DNA of 64,000 nucleotides from Thermobifida halotolerans (GCF_003574835.2 NZ_CP063196.1:4712001-4776000), one strand, 5' to 3'; counted from the first letter of the stretch, positions 52,631 to 61,022 are shown. Translations and numbers: made by a program. Notes: generated by a model from the sequence alone, not told the origin.

Positions 52631-54460
52631 TCACTGACCCGTCGGAGAGACGGCCACCCTTCCGGAGTCTCCGGTCCCCCAACCTCCGCCGCCCCCGGTC
52701 GACGCGGTCGGCCCGTCGTCCTCCATGTCGGCGTCCTCGGTCGGTTCGGTGGTCTCCTCTTCTTCCTCCCAACCGGGCTCCTCGGTCCAGGTGTCCTCGT
52801 CGGTGGGGTGGTAGGGGGTCAGCGAGGGGTCCGGCTGGTGGCTGTTGGGCGGAGTGGAGGGTGCGTACGTCTCCTCGTCGAAGCCCGGGTCCGTCTCGTT
52901 GTCCACCTCGGGCGGTGAGGCGGCGGGCCGGTCGTCCTCCACCTCCGAGCCATCGGTGGTGGAGCCGTCCACGGGGGTGGCCTCGGGCCGTCCGTCGGAC
53001 AGGAGGAAAGCGTCGACCAGGTACCAGCCTCCCGCCAACGCCATGATGAGGATGCCCGCGGCCATGACCAAGGACAGCGTCCGCCGGGTGCCCCGGCCGC
53101 CCCCGGAGCGGGGAGGCGGTGGTTGCCGGTTGTCCGGCGGAAGTCCCGTTCCGGGCGGGGGACCGTAGCCGCCGCCGTCTCCGGGCGGGCCGTAGGCGGC
53201 CGGAGCGGCGCCGCCGGCCGCGGCACCCGCGGCTTCCCACGCCGCGCCCTGCTGGGCCGCGGCGCCCCCCGGGGGAGTGACGCGCGCGGTTCCGTCGGCC
53301 GTGCCGGACGCGGGCGTGTTGACCGTCTCGGTGGCTTCCGTGTTGCCGACCAGTGCGGCGAGTCCGCTCGTGGTGCGCAGCGGGCCGCTGGTGGGTCCGG
53401 TGCCCGGACCGCTGTACGGGGTGCCGTCGGCGGGGCGGTCCGCCGCCAGCGCGGCCAGACCGCTGCTCGGTGTTCCGCCCGGGTCCTGCGGGTCGTCGTC
53501 GGCGGCGGGCAGCACCGCCGTGGGAGCGGCCTCCGCCGGTTCCTCCGGCGGGGCGATCGGCAGTGCCGCCGTGGCGGCGATCTGTGTCTGCTCGCTGATC
53601 GCCGCGGTGTAGCCCTCCTCGAGGACCTCCGTGACCGGTACCCGGGTCACGTCGGCCGGATCGTGTCCCACCAGCGCGCCGAGCACCTGCACGGCGGTGG
53701 GACGGCGCTCGGGCTCCTTGGCCAGGCAGGATTCGAGCAGTGGCCGCAGAGGTCCGTCCACACCGTCCAGTCGGGGCGGACGGTTCAGCACGCGATGGAT
53801 GATCGCGGGCAGGGTCTCGTCGTGGAACGGGGACTCGCCGGTGGCGGCGAACACCATGACTCCGGCCCAGGCGAAGATGTCCACCGCGGGGGTGAGTTCT
53901 CGGCCCTCGACCTGCTCGGGAGCCATGTAGGCGGGGGTGCCCACGATGGAGTTGGTCGCGGTGACCGTGGCCTCGGTGGACCGGGCGATCCCGAAGTCGA
54001 TCACCCTGGGGCCGTCCGGGCCCAGCAGAACGTTGGCCGGTTTGAAGTCGCGGTGCACGACTCCCGCCTGGTGGATCGCGACCAGCGCGGTGGCCGTGGA
54101 GATGGCGAGACGGTCCAGGGCGGCTCCGGTGCGCGGTCCGTCCCGCAGCACGGCCTCGCGCAGTGACGGTCCCTCGATGTACTCACTGACGATGTAGGGC
54201 GGTTCGGCGTCGATGTCGGCGTCCAGCAGCGTCGCCGTGCAGAAGGGGGCGACCTTGGACGCGGTCTCGATCTCCTTGGCGAACCGGCTGCGCGCTCGGG
54301 CGTCGGAGGCCCAGGAGCTCTCCATGACCTTCACCGCGACCCGAGTACCGTCCGGCCCCTGGCCGAGGTACACGACGCCCTGGCCGCCCTTGCCGATTCG
54401 GGCGATAAGCTCGTAATCTCCGACCCGAGCGGGATCCTCGGGCCGCAACGGACTCGTCAT
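52631..54460 (-). CDS. Transmembrane Ser/Thr protein kinase (PknB-like)
   Basis: 609 residues from ATG 54460. Kinase domain: glycine loop IGKGGQGVVYLG, Lys in VAVKVM, catalytic HRDFKPANVLL, DFGIA, and APE-like MAPEQVEGRE. Then about 220 residues of Ala/Pro/Gly-rich linker, a single membrane helix (LSLVMAAGILIMALAGGWYL) and a highly acidic extracellular tail rich in Glu, Asp and Thr. No PASTA or other sensor domain is visible. HRDF replaces the usual HRDL. More than 600 bp of regulatory DNA precedes it. Confidence 0.9.
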   Translation of the reverse strand: MTSPLRPEDPARVGDYELIARIGKGGQGVVYLGQGPDGTRVAVKVMESSWASDARARSRFAKEIETASKVAPFCTATLLDADIDAEPPYIVSEYIEGPSLREAVLRDGPRTGAALDRLAISTATALVAIHQAGVVHRDFKPANVLLGPDGPRVIDFGIARSTEATVTATNSIVGTPAYMAPEQVEGRELTPAVDIFAWAGVMVFAATGESPFHDETLPAIIHRVLNRPPRLDGVDGPLRPLLESCLAKEPERRPTAVQVLGALVGHDPADVTRVPVTEVLEEGYTAAISEQTQIAATAALPIAPPEEPAEAAPTAVLPAADDDPQDPGGTPSSGLAALAADRPADGTPYSGPGTGPTSGPLRTTSGLAALVGNTEATETVNTPASGTADGTARVTPPGGAAAQQGAAWEAAGAAAGGAAPAAYGPPGDGGGYGPPPGTGLPPDNRQPPPPRSGGGRGTRRTLSLVMAAGILIMALAGGWYLVDAFLLSDGRPEATPVDGSTTDGSEVEDDRPAASPPEVDNETDPGFDEETYAPSTPPNSHQPDPSLTPYHPTDEDTWTEEPGWEEEEETTEPTEDADMEDDGPTASTGGGGGWGTGDSGRVAVSPTGQ

Positions 54461-54790
54461 TCGCGTGCTCTCTCCCTCGACTCCTGAGCATTGGACGGCT
54501 CCGAACCGCGTCATGCCGGGAACCGTCCGGGAATGAGCGGGCAGATCAGGCTGTTGATCAGCTGGAACGGCCGTTCCCCACCAGCGAACCACACCGCGAG
54601 CGACCCCGCCAGGGCACATTCCCGTTCCCCGGACGCGCAACGCACCTCACAGGAATAGATGCACGAAACCACAGGAAGGTTCGCTCTGTCGAAAGGTCCG
54701 AAAACCGCGTTGGGGGCATTGTCGGACAAAAGGCAGCGATGATCATCATTGATGGTGAAGGTGTGGGCGATCTCCCATGCCCGCAGCGCA

Positions 54791-54877
54791 AAGGCCGCCC
54801 CCGTGTCCCCCCTCAAAGCACGGAGGCGGCCTTCGCATGGGAACGGTCGCCGGCTCCTCCCCCCAGAAGCCGCGACC
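54791..54877 (+). ncRNA. Second 6C-like RNA: two hairpins each with CCCCCC in the loop
   Basis: Hairpin 1: 15-bp stem (54791-54805 with 54819-54833, one G-U or mismatch depending on strand), loop with exactly six C's (54807-54812). Hairpin 2: GGTCGC-GGCT with AGCC-GCGACC (54845-54877, one bulged C), loop with six C's (54859-54864). This is the 6C plan, but no T-run follows. The opposite strand could equally use hairpin 1 as an attenuator of the kinase gene. A possible promoter is TTGTCG-N16-GATCAT (54719-54746). Confidence 0.5.
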
Positions 54878-54988
54878 TCGGAAAGGTCCGCGTCACGGGA
54901 GGTTGTGCTCCTCTCCCGTGGTGACACCCAGATTACCCATGCCCATCTGGCGAAACAACCGTCCGTCACCGTGTGACACTTAAAGTGA

Positions 54989-55017
54989 TTGCTATTCGTT
55001 TCCCTGCTCACCGTCAA
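54989..55017 (-). promoter_or_regulatory. Candidate promoter reading towards the kinase gene
   Basis: TTGACG (55017-55012), 17-nt spacer, TAGCAA (54994-54989). Transcription would begin near 54983, giving the kinase a leader of over 500 nt that contains several stable stems and the 15-bp hairpin at 54833-54791. Confidence 0.5.
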
Positions 55018-55075
55018 CTCCACCGTGCGGTGGGGGCACCGAACGGCCCGTTCGCGTCGCACATAGCCTGGGAGG

Positions 55076-55921
55076 GTGCGTTTCCCACTTCTACGGCCCC
55101 GATGGCTCGGCATCCACCTGGTGGCGGTCATCGCGGTACTCGGTTGCTTCCTGCTGGGCTACTGGCAGTACGAGCGCGCCCAGCGACCCGACCGTGAGAC
55201 GGTCACCAACCCCGTCGAGGACCTCGCCGCGGCGGAGGACATCAACGCACTGCTCGAACCCGGCGAGTACATGCCGCAGGACATCGCCAACGAGGCTGTC
55301 ACCGCGACGGGAACCTATGACGCCGGACAGCAGCTGCTCTCCCCCGCGCTGTCTCCGGACGGCGAGGAGGGGTACTACGTGGTGGTGCCGCTGGTGACCG
55401 AGGACGATGCCGCGGTGGCCGTGAACCGGGGATGGGTGCCCGCCGACGCGGTCGACGCCGACGGTGCGATCCCGCCCGCCCCGGAGGGGGAGGTCACCGT
55501 CCGGGGGTGGCTGCAGCTTCCGCAGGACGAGGCGACCAAGGGCTACTCGGCGATCGTCCCCGAGGGGCAGGTGCCGCGGATCTCTCCGGCGCTGCTGGTC
55601 AACAAGTGGCCCTACCGGCTCTATGCGGGCTATGTCACCCTGGGCGAACAGACCCCGCAGGCCTCCGCGGGGACGGGGGCGCTGGAGAGGATTCCGCCGC
55701 CGGATCCGCCGCAGGAGATCGTCTGGAACTTCACGAACCTGAGCTACGCCGCCCAGTGGTGGGTGTTCGGGGCGGCCGCCGTCGTGTTCTGGGTCTCACT
55801 GGTGCGGCGCGAACTGGAGGAGCGGCGCTCGGCACGGGAGGACGACGGGGGCGACGGGGGCCGGGACTCCGCCGCCGACGCCGGGTCGCTTCACCCCTCG
55901 GCGGGCACGGCCGCGGACTGA
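55076..55921 (+). CDS. SURF1-family protein (copy 2)
   Basis: 281 residues. N-terminal helix ending CFLLGYWQYERAQRP, VTATGTYDAGQ, VAVNRGWVP, and a C-terminal helix with YAAQWWVFGAAAV. It assists cytochrome c oxidase assembly. GTG 55076 is 6 nt after TAGCCT, the same leaderless layout as copy 1. Identity to copy 1 is moderate, so the duplication is old. Its 3' end overlaps the convergent DUF3817 gene by 31 bp. Confidence 0.9.
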   Translation: MRFPLLRPRWLGIHLVAVIAVLGCFLLGYWQYERAQRPDRETVTNPVEDLAAAEDINALLEPGEYMPQDIANEAVTATGTYDAGQQLLSPALSPDGEEGYYVVVPLVTEDDAAVAVNRGWVPADAVDADGAIPPAPEGEVTVRGWLQLPQDEATKGYSAIVPEGQVPRISPALLVNKWPYRLYAGYVTLGEQTPQASAGTGALERIPPPDPPQEIVWNFTNLSYAAQWWVFGAAAVVFWVSLVRRELEERRSAREDDGGDGGRDSAADAGSLHPSAGTAAD

Positions 55922-56316
55922 GCGGTCCCGGCGGCCTGCTCCTCGGCCTCGATCGCGGCCTTCTCCCGGGCCGCGATCCGACGCTCGACGAAGAACCCCA
56001 CCACGGGAATCGTTCCGGAGAGCATCACTCCGACGGTCCTGGGGGCGTTCCACCGGCGCTTCAGTGCCAGCCACAGCACGGACAGCACGAACGCCATGTA
56101 GATGTAGCCGTGCGGAACCGCGATGTACATCATCAGCGGTGTCTCGTCGCCGAACCACTGCTCCATGCCCGCGGGCGCGTCGACCAGGGAGAACCGCGCG
56201 GTCTCCCCGACGAGGTACTTGGCGGGCATCGCCACGAAGGTCAGCAGCAGCAGCCACGTCGAAGTGACGTAGGCCAGCACGCGGTAGAGAGTGAGAGGAA
56301 GACGCTTGTTGTCCAA
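55891..56316 (-). CDS. DUF3817 membrane protein
   Basis: 141 residues from TTG 56316 (GAGGTG upstream). Three membrane helices: YVTSTWLLLLTFVAMPAKYL, MYIAVPHGYIYMAFVLSVLW and VGVMLSGTIPVVGFFVERR, the DUF3817 pattern with HGY-Y. Actinobacterial members often sit beside SURF1 or respiratory genes. The C-terminal Ala/Glu-rich tail overlaps the SURF1 gene on the other strand. Confidence 0.83.
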   Translation of the reverse strand: MDNKRLPLTLYRVLAYVTSTWLLLLTFVAMPAKYLVGETARFSLVDAPAGMEQWFGDETPLMMYIAVPHGYIYMAFVLSVLWLALKRRWNAPRTVGVMLSGTIPVVGFFVERRIAAREKAAIEAEEQAAGTAQSAAVPAEG

Positions 56317-56344
56317 CGGGGCACCTCGGCTCGGATCTCGCGAC

Positions 56345-56401
56345 CGGACCCGGCCGTTCGGCGCCCACCACCTGGTGGTGGGCGCCGAACGGCCGGGTCC
56401 G
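56345..56401 (-). terminator. 57-bp perfect palindrome, strong terminator
   Basis: 28-nt perfect arms (56345-56372 and 56374-56401) around a single T. It lies downstream of the glycosyltransferase stop (minus strand) and 28 bp upstream of the DUF3817 start. It should end transcription of the former; it is unusually long for a terminator. Confidence 0.75.
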
Positions 56402-56486
56402 TGCTGTTCTTCTCTTCGAGCCTAAGCGCTGGGACAGGCGGCCGTGATCCGGGTGGACCGTCGGCGGCCGGTTCGGGCCGGGGCGG

Positions 56487-58040
56487 TCAGACCTTGATCG
56501 ACACGCGCTCGGGGCTCTTCCACCGGCCGTCGGACTTCGCGGTCCACGCCTGCGGGATCGTGAGCAGGGTCAGGTAGGAGTCGAGCAGTCGCAGCGGCAG
56601 GAAGAAGAACCCGTAGAACAGGTAGCTCGGCCGCCGCCGGACCATCGCGATGACGCAGGTGAGGATGTAGTCGGGGACGAACAGGCCGACCGCCACCGTG
56701 CTCAGCGGCAGCACCGACGTCACCGCCCGGTAGCCGTCGGCGTACCAGTCGAAGGCCAGCACACCGTCGCCGAACAGCGTCGGAGGGAGCACGAACACGA
56801 AGATCAGCGCGGTGACGAGCAGCATGGCCGCGACCAGCACGACCTCCAGGATGTAGAAGAACAGCGAGAACCAGAACATGCTCGGCCACACGCCGTGCCG
56901 CCGCACCGTCTGCCAGAAGCCCAGGCTCCACCGCCGCACCTGGCTCTTGTAGTCGCGCAGGGTGAAGGGGTCCTGGGAGTAGGCCTTGGTGTCGGGGCGC
57001 ATCGAGATGCGCCCCAGCTTCTTGTGGTGCACCTCGAAGGTCATGTTGAAGTCCTCGATGACCAGCCCCTTGGGGTTGATCTCCAGGTGCTTCAGAACAC
57101 CGGTGCGGTAGGTGCTGGCGAAGCCGGGGACGATGAAGGAGACGCTGGTGAAGCGCCAGGTCTGCCCGAACCGGAGCATGTACTGCAGCAGCCAGTAGAG
57201 CCGGTCGCGGTAGGCCGAGATCAGCCGTCCGACGACGGTGCGCTGCTGCGGTTTCCACTCGGCGACGACGAATCCGGCGACGGCTGCGACGGTGGGGTCC
57301 CGGAACTGGTCGCGCACGCCCCTGACGTAGTCCTCGTGCAGTTCGGTGTCGGCGTCCAGGATCACCACGCCGTCGTAGTTCTCGATGAGGTCGAACTCCT
57401 GGATGACCGCCTCGATCGCGCCGGCCTTGCCGCGGTTGGTCAGCAGTTCCAGGACGTTGACACCGGTCTGCGCCGCGATCTCGGCGGTGGCGTCCTTGGA
57501 GCTGTCCGACACCACGTAGATGTCCCACCGGTCGAACAGCCGCAGCGCCGACCGGATCGCCCCGTCGATGACCGGTTCCTCGTTGTGCGCCGGGATGATG
57601 ACCGCCAGCGTGATCGTGTCGGGGTCGGTGTTGACCCGGGGCATCTCGAACTCCCCGGTGTCGGGCCCCGAGGCCAGCGCGCGGCCACCGGAGTGGCGCG
57701 GCGCGTACCGGTCGTCGCCGCGGGACCGGGAGGCGACCGTCACCCGCTTGTCCTCGTCCCGGACCCGGGCGCCCGCGGGGAGCGGTGCCTCCCTGCGGGG
57801 CAGGATCGTGGCGTTGTCGCGCCGCAGGAGTTTGTGCACGGACTCGTCCACCAGCCGGATCAGACCGATGAGCGACCAGACCATGAGGTTGAGGCCCAGG
57901 CCGACGACCAGTAACAGCAGGACAGGGGTGTCTTCGGCCGAGCCGAGCACGAACCGCAGCCACAGCACGAAGAGCAGAGCCGCAGTCGACAACGAGAGTA
58001 GACCCGCGAGCCAGCTTCCGATGAAACGCGCGGTGCGCAC
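56487..58040 (-). CDS. Membrane glycosyltransferase family 2 (cellulose-synthase-like)
   Basis: 517 residues from GTG 58040 with GGAGGT upstream. Two N-terminal helices, then the GT2 domain: VIIPAHNEEPVID, DSSKDAT, LDADTELHEDY (DxD metal site), VIEDFNMTFE (catalytic ED) and QVRRWSLGFWQTV (QxxRW), followed by four to five C-terminal helices. This is a processive-type GT2 that may polymerise and export a glycan. Divergent from a deacetylase/epimerase operon, which suggests a shared surface-polysaccharide pathway. Confidence 0.88.
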   Translation of the reverse strand: MRTARFIGSWLAGLLSLSTAALLFVLWLRFVLGSAEDTPVLLLLVVGLGLNLMVWSLIGLIRLVDESVHKLLRRDNATILPRREAPLPAGARVRDEDKRVTVASRSRGDDRYAPRHSGGRALASGPDTGEFEMPRVNTDPDTITLAVIIPAHNEEPVIDGAIRSALRLFDRWDIYVVSDSSKDATAEIAAQTGVNVLELLTNRGKAGAIEAVIQEFDLIENYDGVVILDADTELHEDYVRGVRDQFRDPTVAAVAGFVVAEWKPQQRTVVGRLISAYRDRLYWLLQYMLRFGQTWRFTSVSFIVPGFASTYRTGVLKHLEINPKGLVIEDFNMTFEVHHKKLGRISMRPDTKAYSQDPFTLRDYKSQVRRWSLGFWQTVRRHGVWPSMFWFSLFFYILEVVLVAAMLLVTALIFVFVLPPTLFGDGVLAFDWYADGYRAVTSVLPLSTVAVGLFVPDYILTCVIAMVRRRPSYLFYGFFFLPLRLLDSYLTLLTIPQAWTAKSDGRWKSPERVSIKV

Positions 58041-58394
58041 TGGGGACCTCCGAAGGGTGACGGGGCGACAGCGGGGGTGAACCACCGTTGTAAGGACGTT
58101 CCAACGGGGCGGTCAGTTGCCCGGCGGGAGCGACCGGATACCGGGACGCCGGAAACACGCGCGAACCCACCGCGAGCCTGCACCACTGCCCCGATAATCA
58201 GGAACGCCACCCCGCCTTATGGGATTGTCCCGCACAAAATTTCGTCGTAATTGGGGATGCGCCGCGTTCTCAGGTCACGAATATATGACTTGGGCTATGA
58301 AAGAGCTTGTTCCGAGTCAAGAGGAGGGTGGCACGGCGGCTCGTCCCGTACTCTCGACGACGGACCATGAGCATCTCGACAGCTCGAAGGGGAA
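58041..58394. other. Divergent promoter region of the glycan genes
   Basis: 354 bp. AT-rich between about 58190 and 58300 (ATAATCAGG, CACAAAATTTCG, GAATATATGACTT), where promoters for both directions are likely. The plus side contains a possible small ORF at 58297-58398; otherwise I see no gene. Confidence 0.45.
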
Positions 58395-58398
58395 ATGA
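58297..58398 (+). CDS. Possible 33-residue ORF coupled to the WbqC gene
   Basis: ATG 58297 opens a frame starting MKELVPSQEEGG whose TGA overlaps the next ATG (ATGA). TATGAC lies 7 nt before the ATG, so the mRNA may be leaderless with this ORF first. It is acidic, soluble and has weak codon bias. More likely a translational leader than a functional protein. Confidence 0.35.
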   Translation: MKELVPSQEEGGTAARPVLSTTDHEHLDSSKGK

Positions 58399-59108
58399 CT
58401 GTGCGTGTTGCCATGCACCAGCCGCACTACCTGCCATGGCTGGGCCTGCTGGACAAGATCGACCGCTGCGACCTGTTCGTTGTGCTCGACCACGTCCAGT
58501 TCGAACGCAAGGGGTGGCAGCACCGCAACTACGTGGCGTCGAAGAACGGTCCGGTCCTGCTCACCGTTCCCGTGGTGCAGCGCAGCCGTGACGAACGGAT
58601 CATGGAAAAGTCCGTCAACAATGACTCGCCGTGGTGGGACAAGCACCGTAAGACACTCGCGGAGCACTGTTACCGCAAGGCGCCTTTCTGGGGGGACTTC
58701 GGCGCTGACATCATGGCTGTCTACGACCGCCGATGGGAGAATCTGGCCGATCTTTCCATGGCGACCACCGACCTCGTCCTCAACGCGTTCGGAATCACCA
58801 CTCCCATGGTGCGTTCGAGCGAACTCGGTGAGTTCACCGTGCAGAAGAGCGAGCTGCTCGCCCAGATCAGTGCCAAGGTCGGCGCGACGTCGATGCTCTC
58901 CGGCGAAGGCGCCCGCGACTACCTCGACTCCGAGGTCTTCCGCAGTCACGGCGTCGAGGTCGAGTGGCAGGGGTTCCGTCATCCGGAGTATCCGCAGCAC
59001 AACCGGCGCGGGCAGGAGTTCCTGCCCCGTATGGCCGCAGTGGACCTGCTGCTCAACGTCGGCCCCGAAGGCATGGACCTGGTGCGTGCGGCCCGCACCG
59101 CGGCCTGA
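58395..59108 (+). CDS. WbqC-family protein
   Basis: 237 residues. Starts VAMHQPHYLPWLGLLDKI and contains FVVLDHVQFERKGWQHRNYV and TVPVV, the defining WbqC signature. Members occur in O-antigen and other glycan loci, often with aminotransferases, and may act as acyl- or glycine-transfer enzymes. The ATG overlaps the preceding small ORF; GAAGGGG lies upstream. First main gene of the WbqC-deacetylase-epimerase operon. Confidence 0.85.
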   Translation: MTVRVAMHQPHYLPWLGLLDKIDRCDLFVVLDHVQFERKGWQHRNYVASKNGPVLLTVPVVQRSRDERIMEKSVNNDSPWWDKHRKTLAEHCYRKAPFWGDFGADIMAVYDRRWENLADLSMATTDLVLNAFGITTPMVRSSELGEFTVQKSELLAQISAKVGATSMLSGEGARDYLDSEVFRSHGVEVEWQGFRHPEYPQHNRRGQEFLPRMAAVDLLLNVGPEGMDLVRAARTAA

Positions 59109-59198
59109 CCCCGCTGTCCGTCTCCCCGCCATCGAGTCCACGCGGCCGTCGAGGGCCGCATCTATCGCCCGATGCCCTATGTGTTTTAAGGACACCGA

Positions 59199-59912
59199 AT
59201 GACGATCGACTGGTCCCGAGAGCGGATTCTCATTCTCGCACCGCACCCCGACGACGAGACCCTCGGCTGCGGCGGCCTGATGCGCAGGGCCAAGGACATG
59301 GGAGCCGAGGTCTACATCCAGTTCATGACGGTCGGGGACACCGCGGACAACTCCGCCAGGGGCCTGTCCACCGCGGACGAGCGGTGCGGGGAGGTCAAGG
59401 AGGTCGCCGAGTTCTTCGGCTGGGACGGCTGGGACTTCGCCTTTCCCGGGGACCGCTACCACCTGAAGCTCGACACGGTGTCCCGGTTCGAGTTGGCCAA
59501 CGCGATCGAGCGGAACAGCCCGCTGTCTGTCGCCGAGTTGCAGCCGACCACGGTGATCGCGCCCCACCGCACCAGCTACAACCAGGACCACCAGGTGACC
59601 GCGGAGGCCGTGCACACGGCGCTGCGGCCGTCCAACAACCGGTTGCGCCACCACCCGCGCCTGGTGCTGGCCTACGAGGAGGCCGCCGACCAGTGGCGGT
59701 ACGACGCCACGCCGCCGCCCAACTTCTTCGTCGAGCTCACCGAGGCGCAGTTGGACGCCAAGATCAAGGCGATGCACCTGTACGGGACCCAGACCCACGA
59801 GCATCCGCACACCCGTTCCGACCTCACCCTGCGGAGTCTGGCCGCGCTGCGCGGAATGCACGCGGGAGTGTCCTTCGCGGAGGCCTACCACATGATGCGC
59901 TGGCTGGCCTGA
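59199..59912 (+). CDS. PIG-L/LmbE-family deacetylase
   Basis: 237 residues. Zinc motif LILAPHPDDETLGCGG at the N-terminus and His in APHRTSYNQDHQVTAEAV. PIG-L enzymes deacetylate GlcNAc-containing substrates or related amides. Between WbqC and an epimerase, so a sugar-modification step is likely. It differs from MshB/BshB by length, so a mycothiol role is less likely. Confidence 0.87.
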   Translation: MTIDWSRERILILAPHPDDETLGCGGLMRRAKDMGAEVYIQFMTVGDTADNSARGLSTADERCGEVKEVAEFFGWDGWDFAFPGDRYHLKLDTVSRFELANAIERNSPLSVAELQPTTVIAPHRTSYNQDHQVTAEAVHTALRPSNNRLRHHPRLVLAYEEAADQWRYDATPPPNFFVELTEAQLDAKIKAMHLYGTQTHEHPHTRSDLTLRSLAALRGMHAGVSFAEAYHMMRWLA

Positions 59913-59998
59913 CCGTATGGGGAGCGGCGACGCCACCGTGCGGACACCGTGAACAGTCAACGCCCTTTCCGGGCCGTGTCTTCTGAAGGAGAAACAGC

Positions 59999-60958
59999 GT
60001 GAAAGCCTTGGTCACCGGTGGCGCCGGGTTCATCGGCTCCCATCTGTGCGACTACCTGATCGCCCACGGGCATCAGGTGACCGTGCTCGACGACCTGTCC
60101 ACCGGTTCCGAGGAGAACCTGAGGCAGCTCGCCGACGCCCCCGACCTCCAACTGGTCAAGGGATCCATCCTGGACACCGCTCTGGTCGACGACCTGGTCG
60201 GCTCGTCCGACACCGTGTTCCACCTGGCCGCGGCGGTCGGCGTGCACACCATCGTGGACAAGCCGCTGGAGTCGCTGCGCACCAACCTGCACGGCACCGA
60301 GAACGTGGTCGACGCCGCCGCCCGGCACGGGGCGCGCATCATGGTCGCCTCCACCAGCGAGGTGTACGGCAAGAACGACGCCGACGGACTGACCGAGGAC
60401 GCCGACCGCGTTCTCGGTTCGCCGCTGAAGAGCCGCTGGTCCTACGCGGCGGCCAAGGGCCTGGACGAACTGGTGGCCTACGTCTACGGCAGGGAGACCG
60501 GCGTTCCCACGGTCATCACCCGGTTCTTCAACATCGTGGGGCCGCGCCAGACCGGCCGCTACGGCATGGTCGTGCCGCGGTTCGTCGGTCAGGCGCTGGC
60601 GGATGAGCCGATCACCGTCTACGGTGACGGTTCCCAGCGGCGCTGTTTCGGCTCGGTCTTCGACGTTGTTCCGGCCGTGGTGAAACTGATGGACACGCCC
60701 GCCGCCTACAACCGCGCGGTCAACCTCGGCGGCCTGGAGGAGGTCTCCATCCGCGGCCTCGCCGAGCGGGTCATCGAGCTGACCGGGTCGAAGAGCACGA
60801 TCGAGTACATCCCGTACGAGAAGGCCTACGGCGAGGGCTACGAGGACATGCGCCGCCGCATGCCCGACACCTCGCTCGCCAGGGAGCTCATCGACTACGA
60901 GCCGACCCGCCGCCTCGACGACATCATCAACTCCATCGTCGAGTCCAAGCGCGCCTGA
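59999..60958 (+). CDS. NAD-dependent sugar-nucleotide epimerase/dehydratase
   Basis: 319 residues from GTG 59999; AAGGAG upstream. Rossmann motif VTGGAGFIGSHLCDYL, Ser in VASTSEVYGK, the YxxxK pair in WSYAAAKGLDE, and PRQTGRYGMVVPRFV for nucleotide-sugar binding. Extended SDR, likely UDP-glucose/UDP-GlcNAc epimerase or decarboxylase-like. Ends the glycan operon. Confidence 0.88.
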   Translation: MKALVTGGAGFIGSHLCDYLIAHGHQVTVLDDLSTGSEENLRQLADAPDLQLVKGSILDTALVDDLVGSSDTVFHLAAAVGVHTIVDKPLESLRTNLHGTENVVDAAARHGARIMVASTSEVYGKNDADGLTEDADRVLGSPLKSRWSYAAAKGLDELVAYVYGRETGVPTVITRFFNIVGPRQTGRYGMVVPRFVGQALADEPITVYGDGSQRRCFGSVFDVVPAVVKLMDTPAAYNRAVNLGGLEEVSIRGLAERVIELTGSKSTIEYIPYEKAYGEGYEDMRRRMPDTSLARELIDYEPTRRLDDIINSIVESKRA

Positions 60959-61022
60959 CCAGGAACGCTCCCGGCGTCGGGACCGCGGAACACCGGCCCC
61001 CGGCACCGGGACACAAGGAGGA

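Larger units (their letters stand above)
54461..55075. other. Divergent region between the kinase and second SURF1 genes, RNA structures inside
   Basis: 615 bp with no protein gene I accept. Plus strand: two hairpins with six C's in their loops (54791-54877). Minus strand: a TTGACG-N17-TAGCAA promoter (55017-54989) followed by a structured leader with CCAGAT/ATCTGG, GGTGAC/GTCACC and CACGGGAG/CTCCCGTG stems. A 17-codon ORF starting MGMGNLG is embedded in that leader. Rightmost is the SURF1 -10 box (55064-55069). Confidence 0.5.

Noticed and set aside
54791-54995. Known riboswitch (cobalamin, glycine, ydaO/c-di-AMP, TPP)
   Set aside because: I looked for their conserved core words and found none.
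54511-55131. 206-codon minus-strand ORF in the kinase/SURF1 gap
   Set aside because: Poor codon bias, no SD, no homology I recognise; it crosses the hairpins and both promoters, so regulatory DNA is a better explanation.
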